Source: Luteimonas terricola (GTDB lineage: Bacteria > Pseudomonadota > Gammaproteobacteria > Xanthomonadales > Xanthomonadaceae). From it: a stretch of DNA of 64,000 nucleotides. A program made the translations under genes and the position numbers. This document shows, one piece after another, positions 17,083 through 29,243 of this stretch. The stretch spans positions 1 through 64,000 of the forward strand of contig NZ_SJRX01000008.1 of the NCBI RefSeq assembly GCF_004352845.1. The letters are read 5' to 3'. The first letter of the stretch is position 1; each line of letters begins with the position of its first letter. The notes under the pieces are model-generated. The model saw nothing but the letters and a program-made list of their open reading frames with translations, did no database searches and was not told the DNA's origin.

Positions 17083-17754
17083 ATGACCGATGACCTCACC
17101 CCCCGACAGCGCGACGTGCTCGGCTTCATCCAGGCCCATGCCGGGGCCGAGGGCGCGCCGCCCACGCTGCAGCAGATCGCCGACGCCTTCGGTTTCCGCC
17201 AGGCCTGCGCGGCGCACAAGCACGTGCGCCGGCTGCAGCAGGCGGGCTACCTGGAGGTGCGGCCGAACGAGGCGCGCGGCATCCGCGTGGTCGGGGGGAT
17301 GGCCGGCGCCGGGAAGGCACGGCGGAGCGGGGTGGGGCATGTGCCCGGGACGCGACTGAAGGTGCGCGACGACCGACTGGAGCTGCCGGTGCTCGGCCGC
17401 GTGGCCGCGGGTGCGCCGATCGGTGCCGATGCCGGCATCGAGCGTCATGTGCTGCTGGACCGCGCGCTGTTCACCAGCAAGCCGGACTACCTGCTGCGGG
17501 TGAAGGGCGACTCGATGCGCGACGACGGCATCTTCGACGGCGACCTGGTGGCGGTGCAGCGCGCCAGCGATGCGCGCAACGGGCAGGTGGTGGTGGCGCG
17601 CGTGGAGGGCGAGATCACCATCAAGCGGCTGGAGCGCACGCGCAGCCGGATCCGCCTGCTGCCGCGCAATCCCGACTACGCGCCGATCGAGGTGCCGGCA
17701 GGCGCGGACTTCGCCATCGAAGGCCTGTACTGCGGACTGGTGCGCACGGCGTGA
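17083..17754 (+). CDS. lexA: LexA repressor (LexA2 type), SOS regulator
   Basis: This 223-residue LexA has an N-terminal winged helix (TPRQRDVLGFIQ, PTLQQIADAFGF). It also has the self-cleavage site A109-G110 (GRVAAGAPIG), the catalytic serine in GDSMRDDGI (near 144) and the catalytic lysine in EITIKRL (near 181). RecA-stimulated cleavage should release the operon after DNA damage. The linker (GGMAGAGKARRSGVGHVPG) is longer than in E. coli LexA. An in-frame ATG at 17053 and a TTG/ATG start at 17047 would place the operator inside the coding sequence, so 17083 is preferred even though no Shine-Dalgarno is visible. imuA starts five bases after the stop. Confidence 0.93.
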   Translation: MTDDLTPRQRDVLGFIQAHAGAEGAPPTLQQIADAFGFRQACAAHKHVRRLQQAGYLEVRPNEARGIRVVGGMAGAGKARRSGVGHVPGTRLKVRDDRLELPVLGRVAAGAPIGADAGIERHVLLDRALFTSKPDYLLRVKGDSMRDDGIFDGDLVAVQRASDARNGQVVVARVEGEITIKRLERTRSRIRLLPRNPDYAPIEVPAGADFAIEGLYCGLVRTA

Positions 17755-17758
17755 GGGC

Positions 17759-18448
17759 ATGGCGATGACCTCCGTGACCGCGCTCGCACCCTTGCCCAGC
17801 CTCGACGCCATGCTGTCGGCGCGCACCGTGTGGCGCGGCGGTCACACGCCGGTGGTGGCCGCCGGCGGCGAGCCTACCGGCCATGCCGGACTCGACGCGC
17901 TGCTGCCGCAGGGCGGCTGGCCGCGCGCTGCGCTGACCGAACTGCTGCTGCCGGCCGACGGCGTGGGCGAATTGTCGCTGCTGCTGCCGTCGCTGGCGCG
18001 GCTGACGCAGGCCGGCAGCGTGGTCGCGGTGGTGGCGCCGCCGTACCTGCCCTACGCGCCGGCGTGGCAGGCGGGAGGCGTGGACCTGCGCTATCTCGAG
18101 ATCATCGCCGCCGACGCGCGCGGTGCGCTGTGGGCCTTCGAACAGTGCCTGCGCAGCGCGGCCTGCGCAGCGGTGCTGGGCTGGCCGCTGCAGGCCGATG
18201 CGCAGGCGCTGCGGCGACTGCAGGTGGCAGCCGACAGCGGCGATTGCCTGGGCTTTGCATTCCGCGATGCGAAGCACGCGACCAATCCGTCGCCGTCGGC
18301 GCTGCGGCTGGAGTACGCCAGGACAAGCACGGGTGAGAACGCGTGGCATGTGCGCAAATGCCGCGGCGGCAGCGTGCCTACCCGCACGTTCGCAGCAACC
18401 CTTGCTGTAGCTGCTCCTGCAGACAGCCGCCTGCGCGCCTGGTCGTAG
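17759..18448 (+). CDS. imuA: ImuA, RecA-like translesion-synthesis accessory protein
   Basis: This 229-residue protein matches ImuA (SulA/RecA-like) of the mutagenesis cassette: TGHAGLDALLPQGGWPRAALTELL near the start and WPLQADAQALRRLQVAADSG in the core, ending with RKCRGG. It is needed with ImuB and DnaE2 for damage-induced mutagenesis. The last 15 or so codons derive from a REP-like sequence (GCTCCTGC at 18413-18420, GTAGGAGC at 18445-18452), and the stop TAG is part of GTAGGAGC. The normal conserved C-terminus may thus be replaced. Confidence 0.9.
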   Translation: MAMTSVTALAPLPSLDAMLSARTVWRGGHTPVVAAGGEPTGHAGLDALLPQGGWPRAALTELLLPADGVGELSLLLPSLARLTQAGSVVAVVAPPYLPYAPAWQAGGVDLRYLEIIAADARGALWAFEQCLRSAACAAVLGWPLQADAQALRRLQVAADSGDCLGFAFRDAKHATNPSPSALRLEYARTSTGENAWHVRKCRGGSVPTRTFAATLAVAAPADSRLRAWS

Positions 18449-18452
18449 GAGC
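18413..18452. repeat. REP-like palindrome across the imuA stop codon
   Basis: GCTCCTGC (18413-18420) is nearly complementary to GTAGGAGC (18445-18452), the ends typical of Xanthomonad REP units. The TAG of GTAGGAGC is the imuA stop, and GGAG (18449-18452) sits five bases before the imuB ATG, so the remnant also supplies the imuB ribosome site. Confidence 0.5.
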
Positions 18453-18457
18453 ACGCA

Positions 18458-19933
18458 ATGCTCTGGGCCTGCATCGCGCTGCCGCGGCTGGCGCTGGACG
18501 CCGTCCTCCGCCGTACGCCGGATCCGTCGCGGCCGCTGGCGCTGGTCTCGGGGCCGGCGCAGCTGCGCCACCTGCACGCGGTCAACGCATCGGCGGCCGC
18601 CGCAGGGCTGAAGTCGGGCATGCGGCTGTCGGCCGCGCACGCGCTGCTGTCCGACGTGGCCATGGTCGAGCACGATCCGGCGTCCGAGGCGCGCTGGCAG
18701 CGCTTCCTCGCCGCCTGGGCCTATCGGCACAGCTCGCAGGTCAGCGCGCAGTGGCCGGGCGCGATCGTGCTGGAAGTGCGCGCCAGCTTCCGCCTGTTCG
18801 GGCCCTGGCCGCGCTTCGAGGCGCGGCTGCGCGAGGAGCTGGACGGCCTCGGCTTCAGCCACCGCATCGCACTGGCACCGACGCCGCGCGCGGCGCGGGT
18901 GTTCGCGGGGCTGCGCGACGGTTTCGCGGTCACCAGTGCGGAAGCGATGCGCGAAGCCCTGGCGCGGGTGCCGGTGCGCCGCGCGGCGCTGCCCGACGAC
19001 GCCGGCGAGCGCCTGCATCGCATGGGCGTGCGCACGTTCGGTGCGCTGAAGGCGATGCCGCGTGATGGTTTGCGGCGGCGCTTCGGCATTGCGCTGCTCG
19101 ACCACATCGACCGCCTGCACGGTGACGCCGACGATCCGTTGGAGTGCTACGCGCCGCCGGACCATTTCGACGGCCGCATCGAGCTGGGCTTCGAGGTCGA
19201 GAGCCACCAGGCGCTGCTGTTCCCGCTGCGCCGGTTGATTGCCGACCTCGCCACGTATCTGTCCGCGCGCGATGGCGGCGTGCAACGTTTCACCCTGCGC
19301 CTGGAGCACGAGGCGCGGCACGCGCTGCCTTCGCACGAGGCCGATCGCGAGCAGGAGGCCGGCCCCGCGCATACCGACGTGCCGGTCGGCCTGCTGGCCG
19401 CCGAGCGCGATGCGGCGGTGCTGTTCGACCTCACCCGCAACCGTCTCGAGCAGGCGGCGCTGCCGGCGCCGGTGATCGCTGTGCGCCTGCTGGCGCGCGA
19501 GCTGCCGCCCTTCGTGCCGGCCGCGCGCGATCTGTTCGACACCCGACCGGCACAGGCGGTGCCGTGGCCGCAGCTGCGGGAGCGCCTGCGCGCGCGGCTG
19601 GGCGACGAGGCGGTGCATCGGGTGGCGCCCTCGGGCGATCCGCGGCCGGAGCGTGCCTGGCGCCGCGCCGGCGTCGATGACGACGCGGCCTGCGCGGCAC
19701 CGGCGCCGCCACGCCCGCCGCGTCCGGCCTGGCTCTTGCCGCGCCCGGTGCCGCTGCGCGATCCGCGGCTGCGCATCGTGTCGGGTCCCGAGCGCCTGGA
19801 AAGCGGCTGGTGGGATGGCGACGACGCGCGCCGCGACTACTACGTGCTGGAGACTTCGCGCGGGCAGCGCGCCTGGGCCTTCGCGCCACCGGGCGTGCAG
19901 GGCGACTGGATGCTGCACGGGTGGTTCGCATGA
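18458..19933 (+). CDS. imuB: ImuB, catalytically inactive Y-family polymerase homologue
   Basis: This 491-residue protein is a DinB/UmuC-fold protein of the mutagenesis cassette. It keeps the palm and finger order ([32 protein letters not shown], then a helix-hairpin-helix-like [21 protein letters not shown]) but lacks the acidic catalytic residues of true Y-family polymerases, as expected for ImuB. It acts as an adaptor to the beta clamp and to DnaE2. The C-terminus has a Pro-rich linker (PAPPRPPRP). It starts 9 bp after imuA and overlaps dnaE2 by four bases (ATGA). Confidence 0.92.
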   Translation: MLWACIALPRLALDAVLRRTPDPSRPLALVSGPAQLRHLHAVNASAAAAGLKSGMRLSAAHALLSDVAMVEHDPASEARWQRFLAAWAYRHSSQVSAQWPGAIVLEVRASFRLFGPWPRFEARLREELDGLGFSHRIALAPTPRAARVFAGLRDGFAVTSAEAMREALARVPVRRAALPDDAGERLHRMGVRTFGALKAMPRDGLRRRFGIALLDHIDRLHGDADDPLECYAPPDHFDGRIELGFEVESHQALLFPLRRLIADLATYLSARDGGVQRFTLRLEHEARHALPSHEADREQEAGPAHTDVPVGLLAAERDAAVLFDLTRNRLEQAALPAPVIAVRLLARELPPFVPAARDLFDTRPAQAVPWPQLRERLRARLGDEAVHRVAPSGDPRPERAWRRAGVDDDAACAAPAPPRPPRPAWLLPRPVPLRDPRLRIVSGPERLESGWWDGDDARRDYYVLETSRGQRAWAFAPPGVQGDWMLHGWFA

Positions 19934-22900
19934 GCCACGATGACGACTACGGTCTCCCGCCCGGCGTCGCGCCCGATACCCCCGGCGCGCGGGCGCCGCG
20001 GATCGTGCGCATGCAGCAGCAGATGGCGCTGGGGCTGCGGCGGGCGACCGGTGTTGGAATGGGCGCGGCCAACGATGCTTTCGCCGCGGTGGCGGGTTCC
20101 ACCGGAAAGGGCCGCCAGTCCGAACTCTTCGGCGGCGGTGACCGTGGACGCGGCCCGGCCCACGATGCCGCCCCGGCTTATGCCGAACTCCACTGCCTCT
20201 CCGACTTCACCTTCCTCCGCGGCGCCGCCAGCGCCGAGGAGCTGTTCATGCGCGCCGCGCAATGTGGCTACGAAGCGCTGGCGATCACCGACGAGTGCTC
20301 GCTGTCGGGCATCGTGCGCGCGCACGAGGCGGCGAAGATCACCGGGGTGAAGCTGATCGTCGGCGCCGGGTTCCGGCTCGACGACGGTTTGCGCCTGGTG
20401 CTGCTGGTGGAAAACGCCGCCGGCTACGCGCAGCTGTGCCGGCTGATCACCACCGCGCGCCGCGCCGCGGCCAAGGGCGAATACCGCCTGTCCCGCGCCG
20501 ATGTCGAAGCCCTCTGTGGGAGCGGCTATAGCCGCGATAAAAGCACCATCACCGCGGATGGCTCGCCAATCGCGGCTGTAGCCGCTCCCACAGAAGCCAC
20601 GGCAAGCGGGCTGTTCGCGGAAGCTGCGGAATGCGGCCTGTTCGCACTGTGGCTGCCGGGTGTCGAGCCCGACGCCGGCGAGGGCGCCTGGCTGCGCAGC
20701 GTGTTCGGTGATCGCGCATACCTCGCCGTCGAACTGCATCGCGAACAGGACGATGACGCGCGGCTCCGTCGGCTGCTGGCGCTGGCCGCGAACCTCGGTC
20801 TGACACCGCTGGCCAGCGGCGACGTGCACATGGCGACCCGTCGGCAGCGCGTGCTGCAGGACACCGTCACTGCCATCCGCCACGGCCTGGCCCTGGCGGA
20901 GGCGGGCGCGCATCTGTTCCGCAACGGCGAGCGCCACCTGCGCACGCGCCGCGCGCTGGGAAACATCCATCCGCACGGGCTGCTGGCCAATGCGGTGGAG
21001 CTCGCAGGGCGCTGCAACTTCTCGATGTCCGAGGTGAAGTACACGTACCCGGCCGAGCTGGTGCCCGAGGGCGAGACTCCGGCCAGCCGGCTGCGCAATC
21101 TGACCGAAGCCGGCATGCGCAATCGCTGGCCGGAAGGAACGCCCCCGAAGACCGTCCAGCAGATCGAGGACGAGCTGGCACTGATCGCCGAGCTGGAGTA
21201 CGAAGCCTTCTTCCTCACCGTCGAGGACATCGTCCGCTTCGCCCGGAGCCGCGGGATCCTCTGCCAGGGCCGCGGCTCCTCGGCCAACTCCGCGGTCTGC
21301 TACGCGCTGGGCATCACCGCGGTGAACCCGGTGGAAAGCCGGCTGCTGATGGCGCGCTTCCTGTCGAAGGAGCGCAAGGAACCGCCCGACATCGATGTCG
21401 ACTTCGAGCACGAGCGGCGCGAGGAGGTCATGCAGTACGTCTACGGCAAGTACGGCCGCGAACGCGCCGCGCTGGCCGCCACCGTGATCCGCTACCGCGG
21501 CAAGAGCGCCGTGCGCGACGTGGCCAAGGCCTTCGGCCTGCCGCCCGACCAGGTCGCCCTGCTGGCCGGCTGCTTCGGCTGGGGCAACGGCGAGACGCCG
21601 ATGGAGCTGCGCCTGCGCGACGCCGGCTTCGACATCGACAACCCGCTGGTCGCGCGCATCCTGGGCGTCACCGCGATGCTGCGCGGCAAGCCGCGGCACC
21701 TGTCGCAGCACGTCGGCGGCTTCGTCATCTCCGATGCGCCGCTGTGGCAGATGGTGCCGGTGGAGAACGCGGCCATGGACGATCGCACGATCATCCAGTG
21801 GGAGAAGGACGACCTCGAATCGCTGGGCCTGCTCAAGGTCGACTGCCTGGCGCTGGGCATGCTCACCTGCATCCGCAAGGCACTGGACCTGGTGCGCGTG
21901 CACCGCGGCCGCGACCTTGAGCTCGCCACGATCCCCGCCGAGGACACGCCGACCTACGACATGATCCAGCTTGCCGATACCGTCGGCGTGTTCCAGATCG
22001 AGTCGCGCGCGCAGATGGCGATGCTGCCGCGGCTGAAGCCGAAGACCTTCTATGACCTGGTGGTCGAGGTCGCGATCGTGCGTCCGGGGCCGATCCAGGG
22101 CGACATGGTGCATCCCTATCTGCGCCGGCGCATGCAGCAGGAAGCCGTGACGTATCCGTCGCCGGGCATCGAGGAAATCCTCGGGCCGACGCTGGGCGTG
22201 CCGCTGTTCCAGGAGCAGGTGATGGAGCTGGTGATCCATGCGGGCTATACGCCCGAAGAGGCCGACCACCTGCGCCGGTCCATGGCCGCCTGGCGCCACG
22301 GCGGCGACATGGAGCCGCACCGCCAGCGCATCCGCGAGCTGATGGAGAAGAAAAACTACGCGTCGGAGTTCATCGACCAGATCTTCGAGCAGATCAAGGG
22401 CTTCGGATCCTATGGCTTCCCGCAGAGCCACGCGGCTTCGTTCGCCAAGCTGGTGTACGCGAGCTGCTGGCTGAAGCGCCACGAGCCGGCGGCCTTCGCC
22501 TGCGCGCTGCTGAATTCGCAGCCGATGGGGTTCTATTCGCCGAGCCAGATCGTGCAGGACGCGCGGCGGGGGAAGGCGGCGCGGCCGGGGGTGGAGGTGC
22601 TGGCGGTGGATGTGATGTGCAGCGATTGGGATTGCACGCTGGAGGGAAATCCCCATCCAGCCATCCGCCTCGGCCTCCGCCAGATCAACGGCCTCTCCAA
22701 AGCCGCGGGCGACGCCATCCCCGCCGCCCGCGCCCAGCGCCCCTTCCGCGACATCCCCGACCTCTGCCGCCGCGCCAGCCTCGACGAGAAGGCGCGCAGC
22801 GCGCTCGCCGAAGCCGGCGCCCTGCAGGCACTCGCCGGCCACCGCCACGACGCGCGCTGGACCGTGGCCGGCATCGAGCGCCAGCGGCCGCTGCTGCCGG

Positions 22901-23358
22901 GCAGCCCGGACGAGGATGCGGTGGCGCTGCCGGCCCCCGGCGCGGGCGAGGACGTGCTGTCGGACTACCGCGCGCTCGGCCTGAGCCTGCGCCAGCATCC
23001 GCTGGCGCTGCTGCGCGACCAGCTGCGCGTGCGCCGGCTGCTGTCGTCGCACGAGCTGCGCGGTCGCCGCCACGGCAGCCACGTGGCCGTGGCCGGTCTG
23101 GTCACCCAGCGCCAGCGGCCGCAGACCGCCAGCGGCACCATTTTCGTGACCCTGGAAGATGAGGCGGGCATGGTCAACGTGATCGTGTGGCCGCGGGTGG
23201 CCGAGCGCCGGCGCAAGGCGCTGCTGGGCTCGACGCTGCTGGTCGTCCGCGGGCGCTGGGAGCGGGTGGACGGGGTGGAGCACCTGGTAGCCGGGGACCT
23301 CGAGGACCTGTCGCCGCTGCTCGGCGGCCTGCGCACCGAATCCCGCGATTTCCATTGA
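19930..23358 (+). CDS. dnaE2: Error-prone DNA polymerase DnaE2 (ImuC)
   Basis: This 1142-residue C-family polymerase has an N-terminal PHP-type domain ([18 protein letters not shown]) and a palm with the catalytic carboxylates in [14 protein letters not shown]. The middle section carries QCRGSSAN-type and [17 protein letters not shown] motifs, and a C-terminal OB fold is present ([11 protein letters not shown]...[15 protein letters not shown]). It is the polymerase of the SOS mutagenesis cassette. About 90 extra low-complexity residues precede the PHP domain. Residues about 195-222 are encoded by a REP doublet inserted in frame (next feature). The start overlaps the imuB stop. Confidence 0.95.
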   Translation: MSHDDDYGLPPGVAPDTPGARAPRIVRMQQQMALGLRRATGVGMGAANDAFAAVAGSTGKGRQSELFGGGDRGRGPAHDAAPAYAELHCLSDFTFLRGAASAEELFMRAAQCGYEALAITDECSLSGIVRAHEAAKITGVKLIVGAGFRLDDGLRLVLLVENAAGYAQLCRLITTARRAAAKGEYRLSRADVEALCGSGYSRDKSTITADGSPIAAVAAPTEATASGLFAEAAECGLFALWLPGVEPDAGEGAWLRSVFGDRAYLAVELHREQDDDARLRRLLALAANLGLTPLASGDVHMATRRQRVLQDTVTAIRHGLALAEAGAHLFRNGERHLRTRRALGNIHPHGLLANAVELAGRCNFSMSEVKYTYPAELVPEGETPASRLRNLTEAGMRNRWPEGTPPKTVQQIEDELALIAELEYEAFFLTVEDIVRFARSRGILCQGRGSSANSAVCYALGITAVNPVESRLLMARFLSKERKEPPDIDVDFEHERREEVMQYVYGKYGRERAALAATVIRYRGKSAVRDVAKAFGLPPDQVALLAGCFGWGNGETPMELRLRDAGFDIDNPLVARILGVTAMLRGKPRHLSQHVGGFVISDAPLWQMVPVENAAMDDRTIIQWEKDDLESLGLLKVDCLALGMLTCIRKALDLVRVHRGRDLELATIPAEDTPTYDMIQLADTVGVFQIESRAQMAMLPRLKPKTFYDLVVEVAIVRPGPIQGDMVHPYLRRRMQQEAVTYPSPGIEEILGPTLGVPLFQEQVMELVIHAGYTPEEADHLRRSMAAWRHGGDMEPHRQRIRELMEKKNYASEFIDQIFEQIKGFGSYGFPQSHAASFAKLVYASCWLKRHEPAAFACALLNSQPMGFYSPSQIVQDARRGKAARPGVEVLAVDVMCSDWDCTLEGNPHPAIRLGLRQINGLSKAAGDAIPAARAQRPFRDIPDLCRRASLDEKARSALAEAGALQALAGHRHDARWTVAGIERQRPLLPGSPDEDAVALPAPGAGEDVLSDYRALGLSLRQHPLALLRDQLRVRRLLSSHELRGRRHGSHVAVAGLVTQRQRPQTASGTIFVTLEDEAGMVNVIVWPRVAERRRKALLGSTLLVVRGRWERVDGVEHLVAGDLEDLSPLLGGLRTESRDFH
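20514..20593. repeat. REP doublet inserted in frame in dnaE2
   Basis: Left arm 20514-20538 and right arm 20569-20593 are 25-base inverted copies (one mismatch) of the CTGTGGGAGCGGCT...CCGCGAT REP sequence, separated by 30 bases. The reading frame runs through it without a stop, encoding about 28 residues (LCGSGYSRD... and [10 protein letters not shown]). Codon choice and composition of this peptide are unlike the rest of the polymerase. The insertion falls between the PHP-domain segment [10 protein letters not shown] and [11 protein letters not shown]. Confidence 0.88.
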
Positions 23359-23359
23359 C

Positions 23360-23374
23360 GTCCCCTGCAGGGAC
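23360..23374. terminator. Short palindrome after dnaE2
   Basis: GTCCC and GGGAC flank CTGCA at 23360-23374, immediately after the dnaE2 stop. The stem is short and lacks a T-run; it may mark the operon end. Confidence 0.35.
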
Positions 23375-23428
23375 AGGTTCACCCGGCGTTCCTTTCGGGG
23401 GCGCGGCCAGGCCATAGACTGTGCAGCC

Positions 23429-24622
23429 ATGCCCACGCCGTTCGACTCCATGCCGATCCTGCTCCGTGCGTTCGCCCTGTGTGTCCTGCTCGCCGGCTGT
23501 GGCGCGCAGTCGCCCCCAGCGTTTCCCGAGCCGGAGCCCGATGCGATCGCCGAGGCCAATGGCACGGGCGAATTCATCAGTACGCCGGTCGAAGCGCCGC
23601 CCAGGGCCTACGACGTGCGCAAGGGCACCGACTGGCCTGAGGCGGATCTGGCCGACGGCACAGCCTCGATCAGCTGTGAACTCGACTACGCCAACCTGGG
23701 CGACGGCGAACCGCTGGCCAACCTGTCCTTCCTCGGCGTGGCCGACGCGCTGACGCCCTGCCAGGAAGTTGGCCTGGTGCGCCTGCGCTACGAGGGCAAG
23801 ATCAACGCCGGCTTCCACGCCCTGGTCGAGCGCGTGGCCGCGATCGCCGACCGCATGGAGATCGGCAAGCGCGTGCTCGACATCGATTCCAGCGGCGGCC
23901 AGGTGGAGGATGCGATCAAGGCCGGCGACGCCATCGGCGCTTCGGGCTGGACGATCTGGGTGCGCGAAGGCGCGAGCTGCCACAGCGCCTGCGTGCTGAT
24001 CCTCGGCGCCGGCGACGTGCGCATGATCTCGGGGCCGGTCGGCATCCACCGCATCATCCGCATGAGCTCCACCGCGACTTCGCGTGCGCAGCTCAACGAA
24101 GAGCTGCAGGCGGTCTACGGGCGGGTCAAGGAATACCTGGCGCGCAACGGGGTGGCGGTGGCGGTGGCCGACATGATGATGGCCGTGCCCAATCGCAACC
24201 TGCGCCTGCTGACCGCCGACGAGCTGCTTGAATACGGCCTGGACGGTACCAACCCGGCGCAGGACGACCTCGACCGGCTGCAGCTGATGCGCAAGTGCGG
24301 CGAGGATTTCGTGCGCCGCCGCGATGCGTTCCAGCGCAACTTCGACTACCACTGCAAGGTGCCCGACCGCGAGCTCGAGGAGCTCACCGACTGCGGCCTG
24401 GCATTGCGCGACCAGTACGGCTTCCCGGACGAGACCTGCCCGGACGACAGTCCGATGAGCGAGTTCGACATGGTGCGCAGTGCGTTCTTCCGCCAGCGCG
24501 CGCCGGTGCCGGTTGTGCCGGAGGACGTGCCCCAGGGAGGCGACGAATCCGCGTCGACACAGACCGAGTCTGCCGGTCCCACCGCCTCGATGCCGGAGCA
24601 GGCCGCAAGCGGATCGCTGTAG
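23429..24622 (+). CDS. ClpP/SDH-fold lipoprotein (COG3904-like)
   Basis: This 397-residue protein has a lipoprotein signal ending in LLAGC (Cys about 25). The body has a crotonase/ClpP-like serine-protease layout: VLDIDSSGGQVEDAIKAGDAI, then GASCHSACVLILGAGDVR with a conserved C-x-S-A-C, then GVG-like HRII and a helical end. Proteins of this type are predicted periplasmic peptidases of unknown role. The C-terminus is Pro/Ser/Gln-rich. A TAGACT sits eight bases before the ATG and may be the -10. An in-frame ATG at 23450 (MPILLRAF) would give a shorter signal. Confidence 0.78.
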   Translation: MPTPFDSMPILLRAFALCVLLAGCGAQSPPAFPEPEPDAIAEANGTGEFISTPVEAPPRAYDVRKGTDWPEADLADGTASISCELDYANLGDGEPLANLSFLGVADALTPCQEVGLVRLRYEGKINAGFHALVERVAAIADRMEIGKRVLDIDSSGGQVEDAIKAGDAIGASGWTIWVREGASCHSACVLILGAGDVRMISGPVGIHRIIRMSSTATSRAQLNEELQAVYGRVKEYLARNGVAVAVADMMMAVPNRNLRLLTADELLEYGLDGTNPAQDDLDRLQLMRKCGEDFVRRRDAFQRNFDYHCKVPDRELEELTDCGLALRDQYGFPDETCPDDSPMSEFDMVRSAFFRQRAPVPVVPEDVPQGGDESASTQTESAGPTASMPEQAASGSL

Positions 24623-24663
24623 GAAGGCACGAGGTGGGAAGGCGCGCGGTGCGGCGGGTTGGC

Positions 24664-24714
24664 GGGTACTCCGTGGGCGTAAAGACCACCACGTGGTCAG
24701 CCGGCGGAGTACCC
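24664..24714. terminator. Bidirectional hairpin between convergent genes
   Basis: GGGTACTCCG (24664-24673) pairs with CGGAGTACCC (24705-24714) in the gap between the ClpP-like lipoprotein and the ABC exporter, which converge here. The loop is 31 bases and itself contains CCACCACGTGG. It may serve both directions. Confidence 0.5.
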
Positions 24715-24745
24715 ACCCACCCTCAGCCCCGGCGACCCCAGCCGC

Positions 24746-26603
<1,858 letters not shown>

Positions 26604-26614
<11 letters not shown>

Positions 26615-28364
26615 CGCCACCTCCACCGCCGCCACCGCCTCCGGAGAAGCCACCGCCGCCGGCGCCCGACCCGCTTCCCGGCGTCGCGGACGAGGTGGTG
26701 ATCTGGCTGCTGAGCGCGCTGCCGATCGAGCCGGTGAACGTGCCGAGGTCGCCGACGTTCCCGCTGCCGTGGTACCAGGCGATGCCGGCCGTGGCCGCGG
26801 CCGCCGTGGCGGAGCCCACGGCGATGGTGAACTTCTTCGTCCAGGCCTCTTCGACGTCGAGCGCCACGGCATAGGGCAGCAATGCCTCGAAGCGCTTGCC
26901 GTCGAGCGGCGGGGGACGGCCGCTGGCGGGCCCCTGGATGCGCGCGAGGTCGTCCTGCTCGGCCACCGCCAGATAGCGCTTGAAGCCTTCGATCTCGTCG
27001 AGCAGCCGGCGCCCCTCCGGGGTCGGCGCGCCCACCGTGAATGCAAACACCAGCGCGACCGCCAGCCCCAGCGCCAGTGGCGCCAGCGCCCAGGGCATGC
27101 CGCCGCCGTTGCTGGCTGCGGTCAGCAGCAGGGTCGTCACCGTGGTGACGACGAAGATCAGGAAGGCGATCGCGATGCTGCCGCCGTTGTGCCGGAACAT
27201 CGCCGGCTGGAAGCGCTTGGCCAGCGCCTTGCTGTGCTTTGCGATCGCGGCCTGGATGTGGGCGGCGTTCTCCTTGTCCAGCTCCAGGCGCGGACGCGAG
27301 GGCGGCAGCAGGGCCTCGAGCAGGCGTCGTTCGTCGCCGTTGGCGATCGCGGAGGCGGGTACGCCGCTGCGGCGCAGCGTCCAGCGGTCGCCCGGCATCC
27401 GCTTCTCGTGTTCGATGGACAGCGCGCCCTTCACCGCGCAGGCGAGCAGGTCGGCGGACATGCAGGTGGTGTCGTAGCGGCGGCGCAGCATGTAGCGCAG
27501 CGCCGCCGGCGACTCGCCGCGCGGCGGCTCGTAGCGGGCGATGACCACGCCGGGCTTGGGGTCGCGGCCGACGCGCTGCCAGCGCTTCACGCAGAAGCCC
27601 AGCAGCACGATCAGGCCCGAGAGCGCCGCCAGCAGCGACAGGTTGTCGCGCAGCAGCCACATCGCGCTGGCGGCGCGGGAGGGCACCTCGACGATGCCCT
27701 TGGGGAAGGACAGCACGATGGTCAGCCCCTCGCGCGCCGCCAGCGGGTGGGTGAGCGCCCAGCGCACCACGCCGGGGGCCGTCACCGTCGCCTGGAAGTC
27801 GCCTCCGCGCATGCCGTAGCGGCCGGAATAGCCCTCGGCGGAGAGCAGCGCTTCCGGTACCGGTTCGGGCAGGCGCACCTCGACGCTGCCCGAATCGATG
27901 GGGAACTCCCAGAACTGACCGATGGCGTTCCAGTAGAGCTCGTCGTGGTCGTCGAAGAAGCGGAGCTGGCGCGTGGTCCGGTAGCGCAGGGTGTAGGTGG
28001 TGTCGAACGGCACCGGCAACAGGTCGTCGCTCCCGAAGTTCACCCGCACGGCGTTGTGCAGGCCCTCGGTGAACCAGGGTTCGGGCCGCCCGTCGCGCTC
28101 GACGCCAAGCACGTCGAAGCCGACGACGATGTTGTTGCCTTGCTTGTTCTTGTAGCGGATCGGGAAGTCGCGATAGATGCCGCGGCGGATGTTCCGGCCC
28201 TCGGCACGCACGCGGATGCGTTCGGTGACGTCGAGGCTGCCGTCGGCCTGGACGTCGACCGTGATGTCGTAGGCGAGGATGCGCTCGGATGCGGCCGCAC
28301 ACGCTGGCAGCAGCAGCGCGGCCGCCAGCAGCCAGGCCAGCAGCGGCACACGCCGGCGGTTCAT
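26604..28364 (-). CDS. DUF2207 membrane protein with Gly-rich tail
   Basis: This 586-residue protein has a signal (LLAWLLAAALLLPACAA) and a large extracytoplasmic DUF2207 domain (about 30-235, with ITVDVQADGSLDVTERIRV and RGIYRDFPIRYK). It also has a membrane helix near 245, a cytoplasmic region and two more helices near 400-445. The tail ends in a run of glycines after GFSGGGGG, as in most DUF2207 proteins. The start ATG overlaps the lemA stop (ATGA). Function unknown; LemA plus DUF2207 is a common pair in envelope contexts. Confidence 0.9.
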
Positions 28365-28918
28365 TCCCGGAATTCCACCGTGGGCGCCGCGCGGCTGTCG
28401 GCGGCGGCCTGGAAGAACGCGGCCTGGCCAAAGCCGAAGGTGCGCGCGACCAGCACGTCGGGCACGCGCTGCACGGCGTCGTTGAGGTCGCGCACGGCGC
28501 CGTTGTAGTAGCGCCGTGCGTACTGCAGATGTTCCTCGACGTCGACCAGGTCGTCCTGCAGGCGGACGAAGTTCTCGCTGGCCTTCAGGTCCGGATAGGC
28601 CTCGCGAAGCAGCACCAGGCGGCCCAGCGCCTGCTCGAGTTCGGTTTCCACCTGGCCGAGCTCGGCCGGGTCGCGCAGGCCGAGCGCGCGCGCGCGCAGC
28701 GCGGTGACGGCTTCCAGCACCGCGCCCTCGTGCGTGGCGTAGCCCTGCACCGATGCCACCAGCTGCGGCACCAGGTCGTGGCGGCGCTGCAGCTGCACGT
28801 CGATGTCCGACCAGGCGGTTGCCGCCTGGTTGCGCAGGCGCACCAGGCGGTTGTAGGCGATCACGGCCCAGGCCAGCACCGCGGCCGTGAGCATCCCGGC
28901 CAGGATCGGCGCGATCAC
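28361..28918 (-). CDS. lemA: LemA family protein
   Basis: This 185-residue protein has one N-terminal helix (ILAGMLTAAVLAWAVIAYNRLV) and a LemA four-helix body with the family motif WSDIDVQLQRRHDLVPQLV and DLKASENFVRLQDDL. The start is GTG (complement 28916-28918) in a GTGA overlap with the upstream S4 gene; GGAAG lies upstream. LemA proteins have an extracytoplasmic N-terminus and cytoplasmic helical bundle; role unclear. It is followed by DUF2207 with a four-base overlap, forming a tightly coupled operon. Confidence 0.92.
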   Translation of the reverse strand: MIAPILAGMLTAAVLAWAVIAYNRLVRLRNQAATAWSDIDVQLQRRHDLVPQLVASVQGYATHEGAVLEAVTALRARALGLRDPAELGQVETELEQALGRLVLLREAYPDLKASENFVRLQDDLVDVEEHLQYARRYYNGAVRDLNDAVQRVPDVLVARTFGFGQAAFFQAAADSRAAPTVEFRE

Positions 28919-29142
28919 GAGGGCGCTTCCGCGTGGACATGGACCTCGATGTCGCCCAGCGCCACCACCTGGCCGGCGCGGATCTTGGCGGTCTTGCGCG
29001 ACTCCACCGCGCCGTCCACGCGCACCGCGCCCGAGGCCACCAGTGCCTTGCCGGCGCCGCCGCTGTCGCACAGGCCCGACAGCTTCAGCAGCTGGTTGAG
29101 CTCCACGTGTTCGCCTTCGAGCTCGAAATCGATCTGCTGCAT
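28915..29142 (-). CDS. YbcJ-like S4 RNA-binding protein
   Basis: This 75-residue protein is almost entirely an S4 domain: VELNQLLKLSGLCDSGGAGKALVASG, then VRVDGAVESRKTAKIRAGQVV, matching E. coli YbcJ in length and order. It likely binds structured RNA. An alternative start at 29160 adds six residues. The stop overlaps the lemA GTG start (GTGA), making it first in the S4-lemA-DUF2207-ABC operon. Confidence 0.88.
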   Translation of the reverse strand: MQQIDFELEGEHVELNQLLKLSGLCDSGGAGKALVASGAVRVDGAVESRKTAKIRAGQVVALGDIEVHVHAEAPS

Positions 29143-29243
29143 GGGGGTTCCGTGATCCATCAGCCTGCGAGCGTAACCCAGCACGCCGGACCGGGTTAAT
29201 CTCGGCGCGAGCGTCCCGCCGGGACGCGCAGGGAGACCACCGC

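Noticed and set aside
19840-23577. A 1245-codon open frame antisense to dnaE2
   Set aside because: It is the mirror of the real gene. High GC gives long antisense frames; the amino-acid mix (very high His, Arg, Gln, Ala) has no family features.
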